From Marasmitruncus massiliensis (GTDB taxonomy: Bacteria; Bacillota; Clostridia; Oscillospirales; Ruminococcaceae), in contig NZ_FYDE01000004.1 of the NCBI RefSeq assembly GCF_900186535.1, positions 310,001-374,000 of the forward strand: DNA of 64,000 nucleotides, in the 5' to 3' direction. Of the stretch, positions 40,363-49,164 are shown piece after piece. Every line of letters starts with the position of its first letter. The stretch's first letter is position 1. A program made the translations under genes and the position numbers. The notes beneath the pieces are model-generated. The model ran no database searches, was not told where the DNA came from, and saw only the letters and a program-made list of their open reading frames with translations.

Positions 40363-42267
40363 ATGATTCAAGTAACATTAAAGGGCGGCGTCATAAAAGA
40401 ATTTGAGGCCGGAGTCACTGCGGCCGATGTGGCAAAAAGTCTGGGCGCAGGACTGTATAAGGCGGCTTGCGCCGCGAAAGTCAACGGGGTTACCGTCGAT
40501 CTGCGCACCCCTCTGCAGGAGGACTGTGAGCTGGCGATTCTCACATTTGATGACGCGGACGGCAAAAAGACGTTCTGGCACACCGCTTCCCATATTTTGG
40601 CACAGGCGGTCATGCGCCTGTATCCCCAGACCAAGTTCACCATCGGCCCGGCGGTCGACAACGGCTTCTACTATGACTTCGACGTCGAGAAGCCCTTTAC
40701 CCAGGAGGACCTCGAGAAGATCGAAAAGGAAATGGCGGCGATTGTTAAGAGCGGCATTGAGATCGAACGGTTTGTACTTGATGTGCCCGCGGCGAAAGAA
40801 CTGATGAAAAATCAGCCCTATAAGCTGGAACTGATTGAGAAACACGCGTCCGAGGGTGGCCCCATCAGTTTTTATAAGCAGGGCGATTTTACCGATCTGT
40901 GTGCCGGCCCGCATCTGATGAGCGTGGCGCCGGTCAAAGCGGTCAAGCTGATTCAGTGCACCGGCGCCTACTGGCACGGCGACAGCAGTCTCCCAATGCT
41001 CTGCCGCGTATACGGAACCGCATTCCCCAAAGCAAGTGAGCTTCAGGGCTATCTGGATATGATGGAAGAAGCAAAGAAGCGGGATCACCGCAAGCTGGGC
41101 CGCGAGCTTGACCTGTTCGACATCTACGAGGAGGGCCCGGGCTTCCCCTTTTTCTTCCCCAAGGGCATGGTGCTGCGCAATACGCTGGAGAGTTTCTGGC
41201 GCGAGCTGCATAAGGCGCACGGTTATGAGGAGATCCGTACCCCGCTCATTTTGAGCGAGGAGCTCTGGCACCGTTCCGGACATTGGGACCACTATAAGGA
41301 TAACATGTACACCACTAAGATCGACGAGAAGGATTACGCGATCAAGCCGATGAACTGCCCGGGCGGTATGCTGGTCTACAAGCGAAAGCTGCACTCCTAC
41401 CGCGACCTGCCGGAACGCATGGCCGAGCTCGGCATTGTACACCGCCACGAGCTTTCCGGTGCGTTGCACGGTCTGATGCGGGTACGCTGCTTTACCCAGG
41501 ACGATGCGCATATCTTCATGACCCCGGACCAGACCGAGGAAGAGGTGCTGGGCGTCATCCACCTGATCGACAGCATCTACAAGGTTTTCGGCTTCGAGTA
41601 TTTTCTGGAGCTTTCCACCCGTCCGGAGGACTCGATGGGTACCGGGGAGCAGTGGGAGATGGCTACCAACGCCCTGCGCAACGCCCTGGAAAAGAACGGC
41701 AAGCCGTACACCATCAACGAGGGAGACGGTGCGTTCTATGGGCCGAAGATCGATTTCCACCTGCGCGATTCGATCGGGCGCACCTGGCAGTGCGGCACTA
41801 TCCAGCTCGACTTTCAGATGCCTGAGCGTTTTGACCTGACCTATACCGGCAGCGACGGCGAGAAGCACCGTCCGGTGATGATCCACCGCACTGCCTTCGG
41901 CAGCATCGAACGGTTTATCGGCATCCTTACCGAGCATTACGCGGGCGCGTTCCCGCTCTGGCTTGCCCCGGTGCAGATCAAGGTCCTGCCGATCACCGAC
42001 GATCATATCGCCTTTGCAGAGCAGGTCATGGAGCAGCTGAAGGGCGCGGGTCTGCGCGTCGAGATGGACAGCCGCAACGAGAAGGTCGGCTATCGTGTGC
42101 GTGAGGCGCAGCTCCAGAAGATTCCATATATGCTCGTAATCGGCGACAAAGAAGTGGAAGCGGACTCGGTCGCTGTCCGTTCCCGCCGCGACGGCGACCA
42201 GGGCGTCATGAAAGTGAATGATTTTATGGCGATGGCAGTAAAAGAGGTTGCCGACAAAGTGAAATAA
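40363..42267 (+). CDS. thrS: Threonyl-tRNA synthetase
   Basis: 634 residues, standard length. Order: TGS domain (IQVTLKGGVIKEFEAG), the editing/SAD domain with HTASHILAQAVMRLYP and YYDFDVE, the class II catalytic core (MNCPGGMLVYKRKLHSYRDL, RHELSGALHGLMRVR, TQDDAHIF, DFHLRDSIGRTWQCGTIQLD, HRTAFGSIERFIGIL) and the anticodon-binding domain. It charges tRNA-Thr and clears mischarged Ser-tRNA. Much of the gene uses GC-rich codons more than its neighbours. Regulated by the upstream T-box. Confidence 0.97.
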   Translation: MIQVTLKGGVIKEFEAGVTAADVAKSLGAGLYKAACAAKVNGVTVDLRTPLQEDCELAILTFDDADGKKTFWHTASHILAQAVMRLYPQTKFTIGPAVDNGFYYDFDVEKPFTQEDLEKIEKEMAAIVKSGIEIERFVLDVPAAKELMKNQPYKLELIEKHASEGGPISFYKQGDFTDLCAGPHLMSVAPVKAVKLIQCTGAYWHGDSSLPMLCRVYGTAFPKASELQGYLDMMEEAKKRDHRKLGRELDLFDIYEEGPGFPFFFPKGMVLRNTLESFWRELHKAHGYEEIRTPLILSEELWHRSGHWDHYKDNMYTTKIDEKDYAIKPMNCPGGMLVYKRKLHSYRDLPERMAELGIVHRHELSGALHGLMRVRCFTQDDAHIFMTPDQTEEEVLGVIHLIDSIYKVFGFEYFLELSTRPEDSMGTGEQWEMATNALRNALEKNGKPYTINEGDGAFYGPKIDFHLRDSIGRTWQCGTIQLDFQMPERFDLTYTGSDGEKHRPVMIHRTAFGSIERFIGILTEHYAGAFPLWLAPVQIKVLPITDDHIAFAEQVMEQLKGAGLRVEMDSRNEKVGYRVREAQLQKIPYMLVIGDKEVEADSVAVRSRRDGDQGVMKVNDFMAMAVKEVADKVK

Positions 42268-42280
42268 CAAATTTGTCCGC

Positions 42281-42323
42281 ATGCCCGCTCTTTGCTTATA
42301 AACAAAGAGCGGGCATATTTTTG
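42281..42323 (+). terminator. thrS terminator
   Basis: ATGCCCGCTCTTTG / CAAAGAGCGGGCAT followed by ATTTTTG. Confidence 0.9.
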
Positions 42324-42332
42324 TCGTACGAA

Positions 42333-43024
42333 AACTCCCGGCTGTGCCGGGAGTTCAAAAAAGCTTTAGCGATGAGTATAGCAAAAAACCTCCTTTTGAT
42401 ATAATGAAGCTGCGGTCTGCCAACTGCAACGAGACATATCAAAAGGAGGAACATTCGACATGAAGACGAATGATATAGATAGTTTAAATCATACGAGCTG
42501 GAATTGCAAATACCATATAGTGTTTGCCCCAAAGTATCGAAGAAAAGTAACATACGGAAATATGCGGGCTGAGATAGGAAAAATACTGAGGGAGTTATGT
42601 AACTGGAAACAGGTGGAGATCATAGAAGCGGAGGTGTGTCCGGACCATATACACATGTTGGTGAAAATACCACCGAAGATGAGCGTTTCCGGATTCGTAG
42701 GATTTCTCAAAGGAAAGAGTACCTTGCTGATATTTGAGCGGCATGCGAATTTGAAATACAAGTATGGAAACCGGACATTCTGGTGCAGGGGCTATTTTGT
42801 GGATACGGCAGGGAAGAATGATAAAGCAATAGCCCAATATATCAAAAATCAACTGGAAGAAGATCAGGTTGAAGACCAGATGACACTCAAGGAGTACGTA
42901 AACCCGTTTACGGGTAGCAAGTAACAAACTTTTGCAATTGGCAGACCGTACCAGCGCCTTGAGGCGCAGCTAGTAAAACAGGGCTTTGCCCGCATATGGA
43001 GAACCCCCGGCTTTGCCGGGGGGT
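42333..43024 (+). mobile_element. IS200-type insertion sequence
   Basis: About 0.7 kb, the usual IS200 size, with one HUH transposase gene. The ends are subterminal hairpins rather than inverted repeats: AACTCCCGGC / GCCGGGAGTT on the left (42333-42355) and AACCCCCGGC / GCCGGGGG on the right (43002-43022). No TnpB gene. It landed just after the thrS terminator. Confidence 0.8.
42460..42924 (+). CDS. tnpA: IS200-family transposase TnpA (HUH/Y1)
   Basis: 154 residues. The HUH metal-binding motif is DHIHMLVK (His63, His65), and the catalytic tyrosine should be in the C-terminal helix, probably the Tyr of IAQYIKNQ. The opening NCKYHIVFAPKYRRKV is typical. TnpA moves the element as single-stranded DNA at the replication fork. 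The frame is complete, with AAAGGAGG upstream, so the element may still be active. Confidence 0.9.
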   Translation: MKTNDIDSLNHTSWNCKYHIVFAPKYRRKVTYGNMRAEIGKILRELCNWKQVEIIEAEVCPDHIHMLVKIPPKMSVSGFVGFLKGKSTLLIFERHANLKYKYGNRTFWCRGYFVDTAGKNDKAIAQYIKNQLEEDQVEDQMTLKEYVNPFTGSK

Positions 43025-43096
43025 AACTATTATCTATTTTACAAACAAAACATAGATTTGTATTTATGAAGACAAAGATTGTTCACAGGAAACCAC

Positions 43097-43125
43097 TTGC
43101 CTTAAAAGTTGATTTGAGATATAAT
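43097..43125 (+). promoter_or_regulatory. Promoter of the M23 peptidase gene
   Basis: TTGCCT (43097-43102) and TATAAT (43120-43125), 17-base spacer. Confidence 0.6.
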
Positions 43126-43247
43126 AATGACCTACATATATTTTATAAATACATCCGCCGCCGTGTCTAATTGCGCGCGGCTTGAATGATGCGGCTTTCA
43201 GCTGATAAAATTGAGGGCTTTGGACCCACTAAAGCGGCCGAAAGGAG

Positions 43248-45281
43248 ATGATGTGCTTGGCAAAACGCAGGAACAAGCGGAACAATCAAAACCGCTTTTC
43301 TGGCGAGAAACTGGGGGAGGCCGCCCGGCGTGAACATGACCGGGAAGCACAGGACTCCACCCACGATGATATGGCTGAGCTTGTTTTAGAAGAAGAGCCT
43401 TCGCTGCTTACTGAAAAAGATGAATTATTTGGACAAGCTGAGATAGAACCGTCGGAACTGATGGAGTTGGAGCATCCCGAGCCGGCAGAACCTGAACAAA
43501 CGGAACACATTGATCAAATTGAACAGAAACCGGATTTGAAGCCGGATCAGCCTGATGATTCGCGCCATGAGACGGCGGATGCGCTGCCCAACAGGTTTTG
43601 GGTGGTTTTTTATGTTGTTTTTCGATACTGTTATTTTGTAGGAGTCCAACTGATACGGTTTGTCCGCCACCGTTTGCGCCGTGGTTCCGTTTATTTTCAT
43701 AGATTTGAAAACAGTTTCAAACGCAGACGTGAGATGCATCGCCGTTCCCTCAAATGGTGGTTTCGAACAAAGTACCGCGAAATCTGCACCCCGTTTTGGG
43801 AACTTCGGGATAAGTACCACACATTCCGGACGGAGCTTGCCAACGCAAAGAAAAATGGTGCCGAAGGTCAGTTTGCCATATTGTGCCGCATGTTTGGGAC
43901 GGCTCTTTTTCACCTCTGGCGCGGGATACTCTTTTTGCTGAGATGGTTGGCGCCTGTTGCCGGCGCTTTTGTGCTGCTCTATGTAATTCAGACCTATCAG
44001 AATCAAACATTGGCCTTAAAGGTCGAATATAACGGGGAAGACCTTGGCTATATCATGGATGAGGCGGTTTTCAATGAAGCTGAAAACGCCATGAAGGGAA
44101 GAATTATAAACGAGACTTACATAAAGCCGAAAGATATTGTTCCTCAATTTGAACTTTCCGCTGTGGACCCGGGCGAACTTCTTTCTGTGGATGAACTTAC
44201 CAATAAATTAATTCGTGCATCCGGTAATAAAATTGAGGAAGCAACAGGACTTTATATTCAAAGCCGTTTTATCAGCGCTGTCCGCGAGGGAGACGGGTTG
44301 CTTGATTTTCTGAACGGCATGCTGGAAAAATACAGCGAATCTAGTATGGACCCAACCACCACCGTCCAATTTGTTAAAAAGGTGGAAATTAAAAAAGGGC
44401 TCTATCCGGCAAGCTCCATCCAGCCTTTGGAAGAACTGGAGAAAAAACTCAGCGGCGAAGAGCGCGGCGAGAAACGGTATATTGTTGAAGAAGAAGATAC
44501 GCCGATACGAATTGCTTATAAAGCGGGCATTACGCTGAACCAGCTGAAAAATCTGAACCCCGGTGTGGAAGAAAATCTGCTGATCGGTGATTCCCTGCTG
44601 ATTTCACAATCTGTTCCTTTTATGGGTGTGAAAGTAACCAAACTGGAAAAACATGAAGAGGAAGTGGAGTACAAGGTTCAGCAGGAGACCGACCCCAAAC
44701 GCAATATCGGTTATACGGAAGTGAAGCAGGAGGGGGAAAACGGATTAATTGAAGTGACCGACCAGGTGGTATTGATTGATGGAATTGAAACCGAAAGGAC
44801 TGCCGTCAACACAGTAACGCTGAAAGAGGCGGTTGATCAAATTATCATAGTGGGAGGAAACAAACCGCTGCAGTTTATTCCAAGCATTGCTTCCGGCAAG
44901 ATTCCGTCAGGTACCTTTGGATGGCCGGCTGCGGGCGGATCGATCACCACGGGCTTCTTAGGCTATTATGGACATACCGGAAGTGATATCACGTTCTCCG
45001 GCTGCTATGGTTCACCGGTCTATGCTTCTCTGGACGGGCAGGTAGTCACGGCCGGCTGGCGCGGGGCATATGGTTATTGTGTCATTATCAACCACGGAGG
45101 CGGCATCCAGACGCTGTATGCACATTGCAGCAAGCTGTATGTAACGCCAGGCCAGCAGGTATCGAAAGGCGAGCAGATTGCCGCCATCGGCCGTACAGGA
45201 AACGCAACAGGGCCTCATCTGCATTTTGAAATCCGCATTAATGGTACCCCGGTCAATGCGGCACCGTATTTATACGGCTAA
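43248..45281 (+). CDS. Membrane-anchored M23 peptidase with LysM and G5 domains
   Basis: 677 residues. A long, charged cytoplasmic N-terminus (acidic about 40-105, very basic about 135-180) precedes one membrane helix (about 230-252, LAPVAGAFVLLYVI). Outside follow a linker domain, a LysM-like segment (YIVEEEDTPIRIAYKAGITL, about residues 408-455), a G5 domain (EEEVEYKVQQETDPKRNIGY) and the M23 domain with zinc ligands in YGHTGSDIT and HLHFEI and the AGWRGAYGYCVIINHGGG core. It probably cuts peptidoglycan cross-bridges, or scaffolds the wall. Start ATG 43248 with AAAGGAG overlapping; TTG 43257 is also possible. Confidence 0.88.
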   Translation: MMCLAKRRNKRNNQNRFSGEKLGEAARREHDREAQDSTHDDMAELVLEEEPSLLTEKDELFGQAEIEPSELMELEHPEPAEPEQTEHIDQIEQKPDLKPDQPDDSRHETADALPNRFWVVFYVVFRYCYFVGVQLIRFVRHRLRRGSVYFHRFENSFKRRREMHRRSLKWWFRTKYREICTPFWELRDKYHTFRTELANAKKNGAEGQFAILCRMFGTALFHLWRGILFLLRWLAPVAGAFVLLYVIQTYQNQTLALKVEYNGEDLGYIMDEAVFNEAENAMKGRIINETYIKPKDIVPQFELSAVDPGELLSVDELTNKLIRASGNKIEEATGLYIQSRFISAVREGDGLLDFLNGMLEKYSESSMDPTTTVQFVKKVEIKKGLYPASSIQPLEELEKKLSGEERGEKRYIVEEEDTPIRIAYKAGITLNQLKNLNPGVEENLLIGDSLLISQSVPFMGVKVTKLEKHEEEVEYKVQQETDPKRNIGYTEVKQEGENGLIEVTDQVVLIDGIETERTAVNTVTLKEAVDQIIIVGGNKPLQFIPSIASGKIPSGTFGWPAAGGSITTGFLGYYGHTGSDITFSGCYGSPVYASLDGQVVTAGWRGAYGYCVIINHGGGIQTLYAHCSKLYVTPGQQVSKGEQIAAIGRTGNATGPHLHFEIRINGTPVNAAPYLYG

Positions 45282-45321
45282 ACTATTTTAGGTTCAATCT
45301 GTTCTGTTTATTAAAATGAAG

Positions 45322-45360
45322 ACAGCTGAGCGGGAATTGCAGTTCCGCTCAGCTGTTTTT
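45322..45360 (+). terminator. Terminator of the M23 peptidase gene
   Basis: ACAGCTGAGCGG / CCGCTCAGCTGT followed by TTTTT. The remaining bases before murA (45361-45598) hold only a candidate -10 box TATAAT at 45505-45510. Confidence 0.9.
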
Positions 45361-45598
45361 TGACGGCGAACGAATGAAAAAAATATTTAAAAGATGGATC
45401 GCTCCGGGTTTTGATTAATCGCTCTGTCATCGGCCCAAGATTATGTGTGAGAATTTTCGGATGAAAAGACAAAAAATGCTCTTTTAATTTAGATGCTGTG
45501 GTGGTATAATATAACTGTTGCAATATGCGTGTAACACGTTTGCATCGTTTCGGGGCCTGCCCGAAATGAGGGGAAAACCGCCGTGGAGGTTTTGTAAT

Positions 45599-46882
45599 TT
45601 GGAAAAATTTATCATTGAAGGCCCAACCCGCCTGTGCGGTGAAGTAACGGTGAGCGGTGCAAAAAACGCCGCGGTAGCAATTATTCCGGCGACGATTCTG
45701 GCACAGGGAAAATGTGTCATTGAAAATATTCCAAATATCAGCGATATTACTGTTTTATTTAAAATTCTACGTGCGATGGGAGCAACCGTACGCGTATTGA
45801 ATAGGTCTACTGTAGAAGTGGATACCACTTATATTGGCGAGCCGGTCGTTCCTTACGAGCTGGCTCGCTATATGCGTGCTTCTTATTATATGCTGGGTAC
45901 GCTGTTGACCCGCTGCAACCGGGCAAGTGTTTCCATGCCGGGCGGCTGCAATTTCGGCGTGCGCCCGATTGATCAGCACATGAAAGGCTTTGAAGCACTG
46001 GGTGCTCATGTCTCCATTGACAGCGGTATGATTAATGCGCAGGCGGACATGCTTTTAGGCGCGCATATCTATTTTGACGTGGTTTCCGTGGGGGCAACCA
46101 TCAATGTCATGCTTGCGGCGGTCAAAGCCAAGGGCATTACAATTCTTGAAAACTGCGCGAAGGAGCCGCACATCGTTGACCTTGCCAACTTTTTGAACTC
46201 TATGGGCGCGGATGTCCGGGGAGCCGGCACCGATGTCATTAAGATTCATGGCGTGGATATTCTGCACGGGACAACCTATTCCATTATTCCGGACCAGATT
46301 GAAGCGGGAACCTATATGGTTGCGGCAGCCGCAACCGGCGGGGATGTGCTGGTGAAAAATGTGATTCCAAAGCATCTGGAATCCATTATTGAAAAGCTGG
46401 AAAAAGCGGGCGCTGTGATAACAGAATACGATGATGCTGTCCGTGTTGCCAGAGACGGCGAACTGAGCAAGGTCAACCTCAAAACAATGCCGCATCCCGG
46501 GTTTCCGACGGATATGCAGCCGCAGATGACGGCGTTGCTTTCCATGGCATCCGGAACGAGCATCGTGACAGAGGGTGTATGGGATAACCGTTTCCGTTAT
46601 GTCGATGAGCTGCGCCGGATGGGCGCGCTCATTCAGGTGGACGGCAAAGTCGCGGTTGTGGAAGGGGTTCCTCAGCTGACCGGGGCGCCTGTCCGCGCGG
46701 TGGATCTGCGTGCAGGAGCGGCAGTACTGATTGCCGCTATGGCTGCAAAGGGCACGACGGAAATAGAGGATATTGAACATATTGAACGTGGCTACGAAGA
46801 TATTGCAGACAAGCTGACAGTGCTCGGCGCAAATGTAAAAAAGATGATTGTGCCGGAGAAACCTTTGCAGGCCGCATTGTAG
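45599..46882 (+). CDS. murA: UDP-N-acetylglucosamine 1-carboxyvinyltransferase (MurA)
   Basis: 427 residues, full length. Catalyses the first committed step of peptidoglycan synthesis, adding enolpyruvate from PEP to UDP-GlcNAc. The catalytic loop is SMPGGCNFGVRPIDQH with Cys117, which is also the fosfomycin target. Other blocks: GAKNAAVAIIPATIL and HPGFPTDMQPQMTALL. The start is TTG 45599, eight bases after GGAGGT; the frame is open 27 codons further upstream without family similarity. Confidence 0.95.
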   Translation: MEKFIIEGPTRLCGEVTVSGAKNAAVAIIPATILAQGKCVIENIPNISDITVLFKILRAMGATVRVLNRSTVEVDTTYIGEPVVPYELARYMRASYYMLGTLLTRCNRASVSMPGGCNFGVRPIDQHMKGFEALGAHVSIDSGMINAQADMLLGAHIYFDVVSVGATINVMLAAVKAKGITILENCAKEPHIVDLANFLNSMGADVRGAGTDVIKIHGVDILHGTTYSIIPDQIEAGTYMVAAAATGGDVLVKNVIPKHLESIIEKLEKAGAVITEYDDAVRVARDGELSKVNLKTMPHPGFPTDMQPQMTALLSMASGTSIVTEGVWDNRFRYVDELRRMGALIQVDGKVAVVEGVPQLTGAPVRAVDLRAGAAVLIAAMAAKGTTEIEDIEHIERGYEDIADKLTVLGANVKKMIVPEKPLQAAL

Positions 46883-46957
46883 CTTGATTTAAAGTGCCAG
46901 CGGATAAAACCTTATGGAGGATGTCCGTTCGCCGTACTGATTTTACCGGGAGGACAC

Positions 46958-47752
46958 ATGGCAAGATTTTGTTCGCTGTTCAGTGGTTCAAGCGGCAACA
47001 GCACCTATATCAGTTCATCAGACACCGCGATCCTGATCGATGCGGGACGTTCCTGCAAACAGCTTCTCGAAGCGATGCAGGCACGAGAAATTGACCCAAA
47101 ATCAATACGCGCAATTCTGGTGACTCATGAGCACACCGACCATATCAGCGGGCTGCGCGTGCTGCTGAAAAAATTGAAAATACCGGTTTTCGCTTCCGCG
47201 GAGGTTTTACAGAAACTGGATTGGGATCATCTGCTGGAATCGGAAGCGGATGTCCGCCCCCTGGAAGGGGGGACAAGATTTACCGTGGGCTCGCTGGAAA
47301 TTGATTCGTTTGATACGCCGCATGACAGTGTACACAGCTTCGGATACCGGGTATCCACTCCGGACGGCCGGAGGCTGATTGTAGCTACCGATATGGGGTA
47401 CATACGCGAAAATGTTCGCGAAATGCTGACCGGATGTGATCTTGTGATGCTTGAATCCAATTATGACCAGCGGATGCTCAGTGCGTCCGATTACCCTTAT
47501 TATCTCAAACAGAGGATTGCTTCTAATCTGGGACATCTTTCCAATGAGGACTGTTCCGAGGAACTGATCCGCCTTGTGCGCACCGGAAGTACCAGATTTA
47601 TACTGGGGCATCTGTCGCAGAATAACAATCTGCCTGAACTGGCTTATCAGACCGCTTATTCCAATTTTGAACTGCATGGCATGCGCGAGGGCGTGGATTA
47701 TACACTTCAGGTGGCGCCCCGTTCCAAACCGTCAGAGATGGTAGTGTTATGA
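46958..47752 (+). CDS. walJ: Metallo-beta-lactamase-fold protein YycJ/WalJ
   Basis: 264 residues. The MBL motif is THEHTDHISG, preceded by FSGSSGNSTYIS and ILIDAGRSCKQ, the signature of YycJ. YycJ is an exonuclease-like MBL protein implicated in mismatch repair and usually found in the walRK operon; here it stands with rlmH instead. GGAGG precedes the ATG. Its end overlaps rlmH by four bases. Confidence 0.92.
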   Translation: MARFCSLFSGSSGNSTYISSSDTAILIDAGRSCKQLLEAMQAREIDPKSIRAILVTHEHTDHISGLRVLLKKLKIPVFASAEVLQKLDWDHLLESEADVRPLEGGTRFTVGSLEIDSFDTPHDSVHSFGYRVSTPDGRRLIVATDMGYIRENVREMLTGCDLVMLESNYDQRMLSASDYPYYLKQRIASNLGHLSNEDCSEELIRLVRTGSTRFILGHLSQNNNLPELAYQTAYSNFELHGMREGVDYTLQVAPRSKPSEMVVL

Positions 47753-48231
47753 TTACCGCCCGCATACTTGCGGTAGGCAAAGTAAAAGAGGCGTGGATGC
47801 GGGACGGATGTGCGGAATATTTAAAACGTCTTGGCCTTTGGAGCGACGTTTCAGTCGTTGAAGTGGACGAATTCCGGCTTCCGGAAAATCCGTCTCCCGC
47901 CCAGATCGCAGAATGTATCGAAAAAGAGGGCGCGCGGATTTTGGATAAGACCCCCAGAAATTCCAGGCTCGTTGCCATGTGCATTGAAGGCAGGCAGTTT
48001 GCTTCGGAACAGTTTGCGGCGTGGATTTCGAAGTCTGCCGTAGATGGCTGTGGAGATTTTACGTTCGTAATTGGAGGGTCTTACGGCCTTTCCGATCAGG
48101 TTAAAAAACGTGCGTCGCTGCTGCTGTCCATGTCTTTGATGACATTTCCGCATCAGCTCGCGCGGGTTCTGTTATTGGAACAGCTTTACCGCGCATTTTC
48201 AATTCATGCGAATGCAAAGTATCATAAATAG
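47749..48231 (+). CDS. rlmH: 23S rRNA pseudouridine-1915 N3-methyltransferase (RlmH)
   Basis: 160 residues, standard for RlmH, a SPOUT methyltransferase dimer acting on helix 69 of 23S rRNA. Motifs: ARILAVGKVKEAWMRDGCAE at the N-terminus, FVIGGSYGLSDQVKKRA (knot region) and LMTFPHQLARVLLLEQLYRA at the end. The ATG overlaps the walJ stop. The yycJ-rlmH pairing is common near walRK in Firmicutes. Confidence 0.95.
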   Translation: MITARILAVGKVKEAWMRDGCAEYLKRLGLWSDVSVVEVDEFRLPENPSPAQIAECIEKEGARILDKTPRNSRLVAMCIEGRQFASEQFAAWISKSAVDGCGDFTFVIGGSYGLSDQVKKRASLLLSMSLMTFPHQLARVLLLEQLYRAFSIHANAKYHK

Positions 48232-48243
48232 GAAAAATAATTG

Positions 48244-48280
48244 AGAGGCTCCATTGATTTTATCAATGGAGCCTCTTTTC
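48244..48280. terminator. Bidirectional terminator after rlmH
   Basis: GAGGCTCCATTGA / TCAATGGAGCCTC followed by TTTTC, between convergent genes. Confidence 0.85.
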
Positions 48281-48283
48281 AGA

Positions 48284-48436
48284 TTACTTTTTCATATATT
48301 GCGCCAGCGCGCGGGCCAGGCGCTCCGCCTGTTCATCGGACATCTCGGTTTCTGACTTCCTGGTTAACCGCTTTTCGGCGGGCGTTATTTGCTTCGGCGG
48401 TTTTTCAACCCTCTTCTTTTTGCTGAACAGTCCCAT
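48284..48436 (-). CDS. Small hypothetical protein (50 residues)
   Basis: ATG 48436, preceded by AAAAGGGGG, to TAA 48284: MGLFSKKKRVEKPPKQITPA, then EKRLTRKSETEMSDEQAERL and ARALAQYMKK. The N-terminus is very basic (MGLFSKKKR), followed by an amphipathic helix. The terminator is directly downstream. No family is recognised, but ribosome binding site, terminator and compact composition support a real gene. Confidence 0.65.
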   Translation of the reverse strand: MGLFSKKKRVEKPPKQITPAEKRLTRKSETEMSDEQAERLARALAQYMKK

Positions 48437-48511
48437 TGCAAAGCCCCCTTTTCTTTATATTACCATTTAGAAAAAAGAAAGGCAAGACAAGGGGGGACGG
48501 ATAGAATCTGT

Positions 48512-49066
48512 TTATTTGCCGTTTAAAATTCGTTTGATATTGTCCTCAATTTCTGAAATTCCCGTTGTGGGTTCATAACGGACAATCACTTCCCCGTTTT
48601 TACCGATAAGGAATTTGGTGAAATTCCATTTGATGTCGTTGCCCTCAGCGTAATTTTCGTTTTCCGAAGATAAGATTTCATCCAGCTTTTTGCCGATCGG
48701 GTGTTTTAAATCGAACCCCTGAAACGGCTTTTGGGATGTTAAATAGGCAAACAGAGGCGACGCACCGGCCCCGTTTACCTCTACTTTTGCAAACATCGGA
48801 AAGCTGACGCCGTAGGTCAGCCTGCAAAATTCCTGAATTTTTTCATTGCTTTCCGGTTCCTGATTCAAAAACTGGTTGCAGGGGAATCCAAGAATGACGA
48901 AGTCCCGATCCCGGTAACGGCTGTATAGCGACTCCAGCTCTTCATATTGCGGGGTGAACCCGCATTTGCTGGCTGTGTTGACAATCAAAACCAGCTTTCC
49001 TGCATAATCGGAAAGGGAGATTTCTTTCCCATCAATCGATTTTACGGTAAACTCATGAATACTCAT
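48512..49066 (-). CDS. Glutathione peroxidase-family thiol peroxidase
   Basis: 184 residues. The active site NTASKCGFTPQYEELE has Cys35 where some homologues have selenocysteine; LGFPCNQFLNQEPES carries the resolving Cys and Gln, and KWNFTKFLIGKNGEV the Trp and Asn of the tetrad. It detoxifies peroxides, probably with thioredoxin. I start at ATG 49066 with GAGAGG upstream; a further 12 codons are open. The organism makes selenoproteins (selD), yet keeps cysteine here. Confidence 0.93.
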   Translation of the reverse strand: MSIHEFTVKSIDGKEISLSDYAGKLVLIVNTASKCGFTPQYEELESLYSRYRDRDFVILGFPCNQFLNQEPESNEKIQEFCRLTYGVSFPMFAKVEVNGAGASPLFAYLTSQKPFQGFDLKHPIGKKLDEILSSENENYAEGNDIKWNFTKFLIGKNGEVIVRYEPTTGISEIEDNIKRILNGK

Positions 49067-49164
49067 GCTGCACACCTCTCTTTTCAGTAGTATGTGTTGC
49101 ATGGTTTTGAACTATGCGATTTTTACAGATCAGTAAAAATCTGGGTACCCAATAGAAAATCTGT

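Noticed and set aside
40378-42282. Reverse-strand open frame of 634 codons opposite thrS
   Set aside because: It mirrors thrS exactly in phase and length and arises from GC-rich codon bias; it has no family motifs and no ribosome binding site.
48512-49066. Selenocysteine in the glutathione peroxidase
   Set aside because: The active-site codon encodes Cys (ASKCGFTPQ); no UGA is present.
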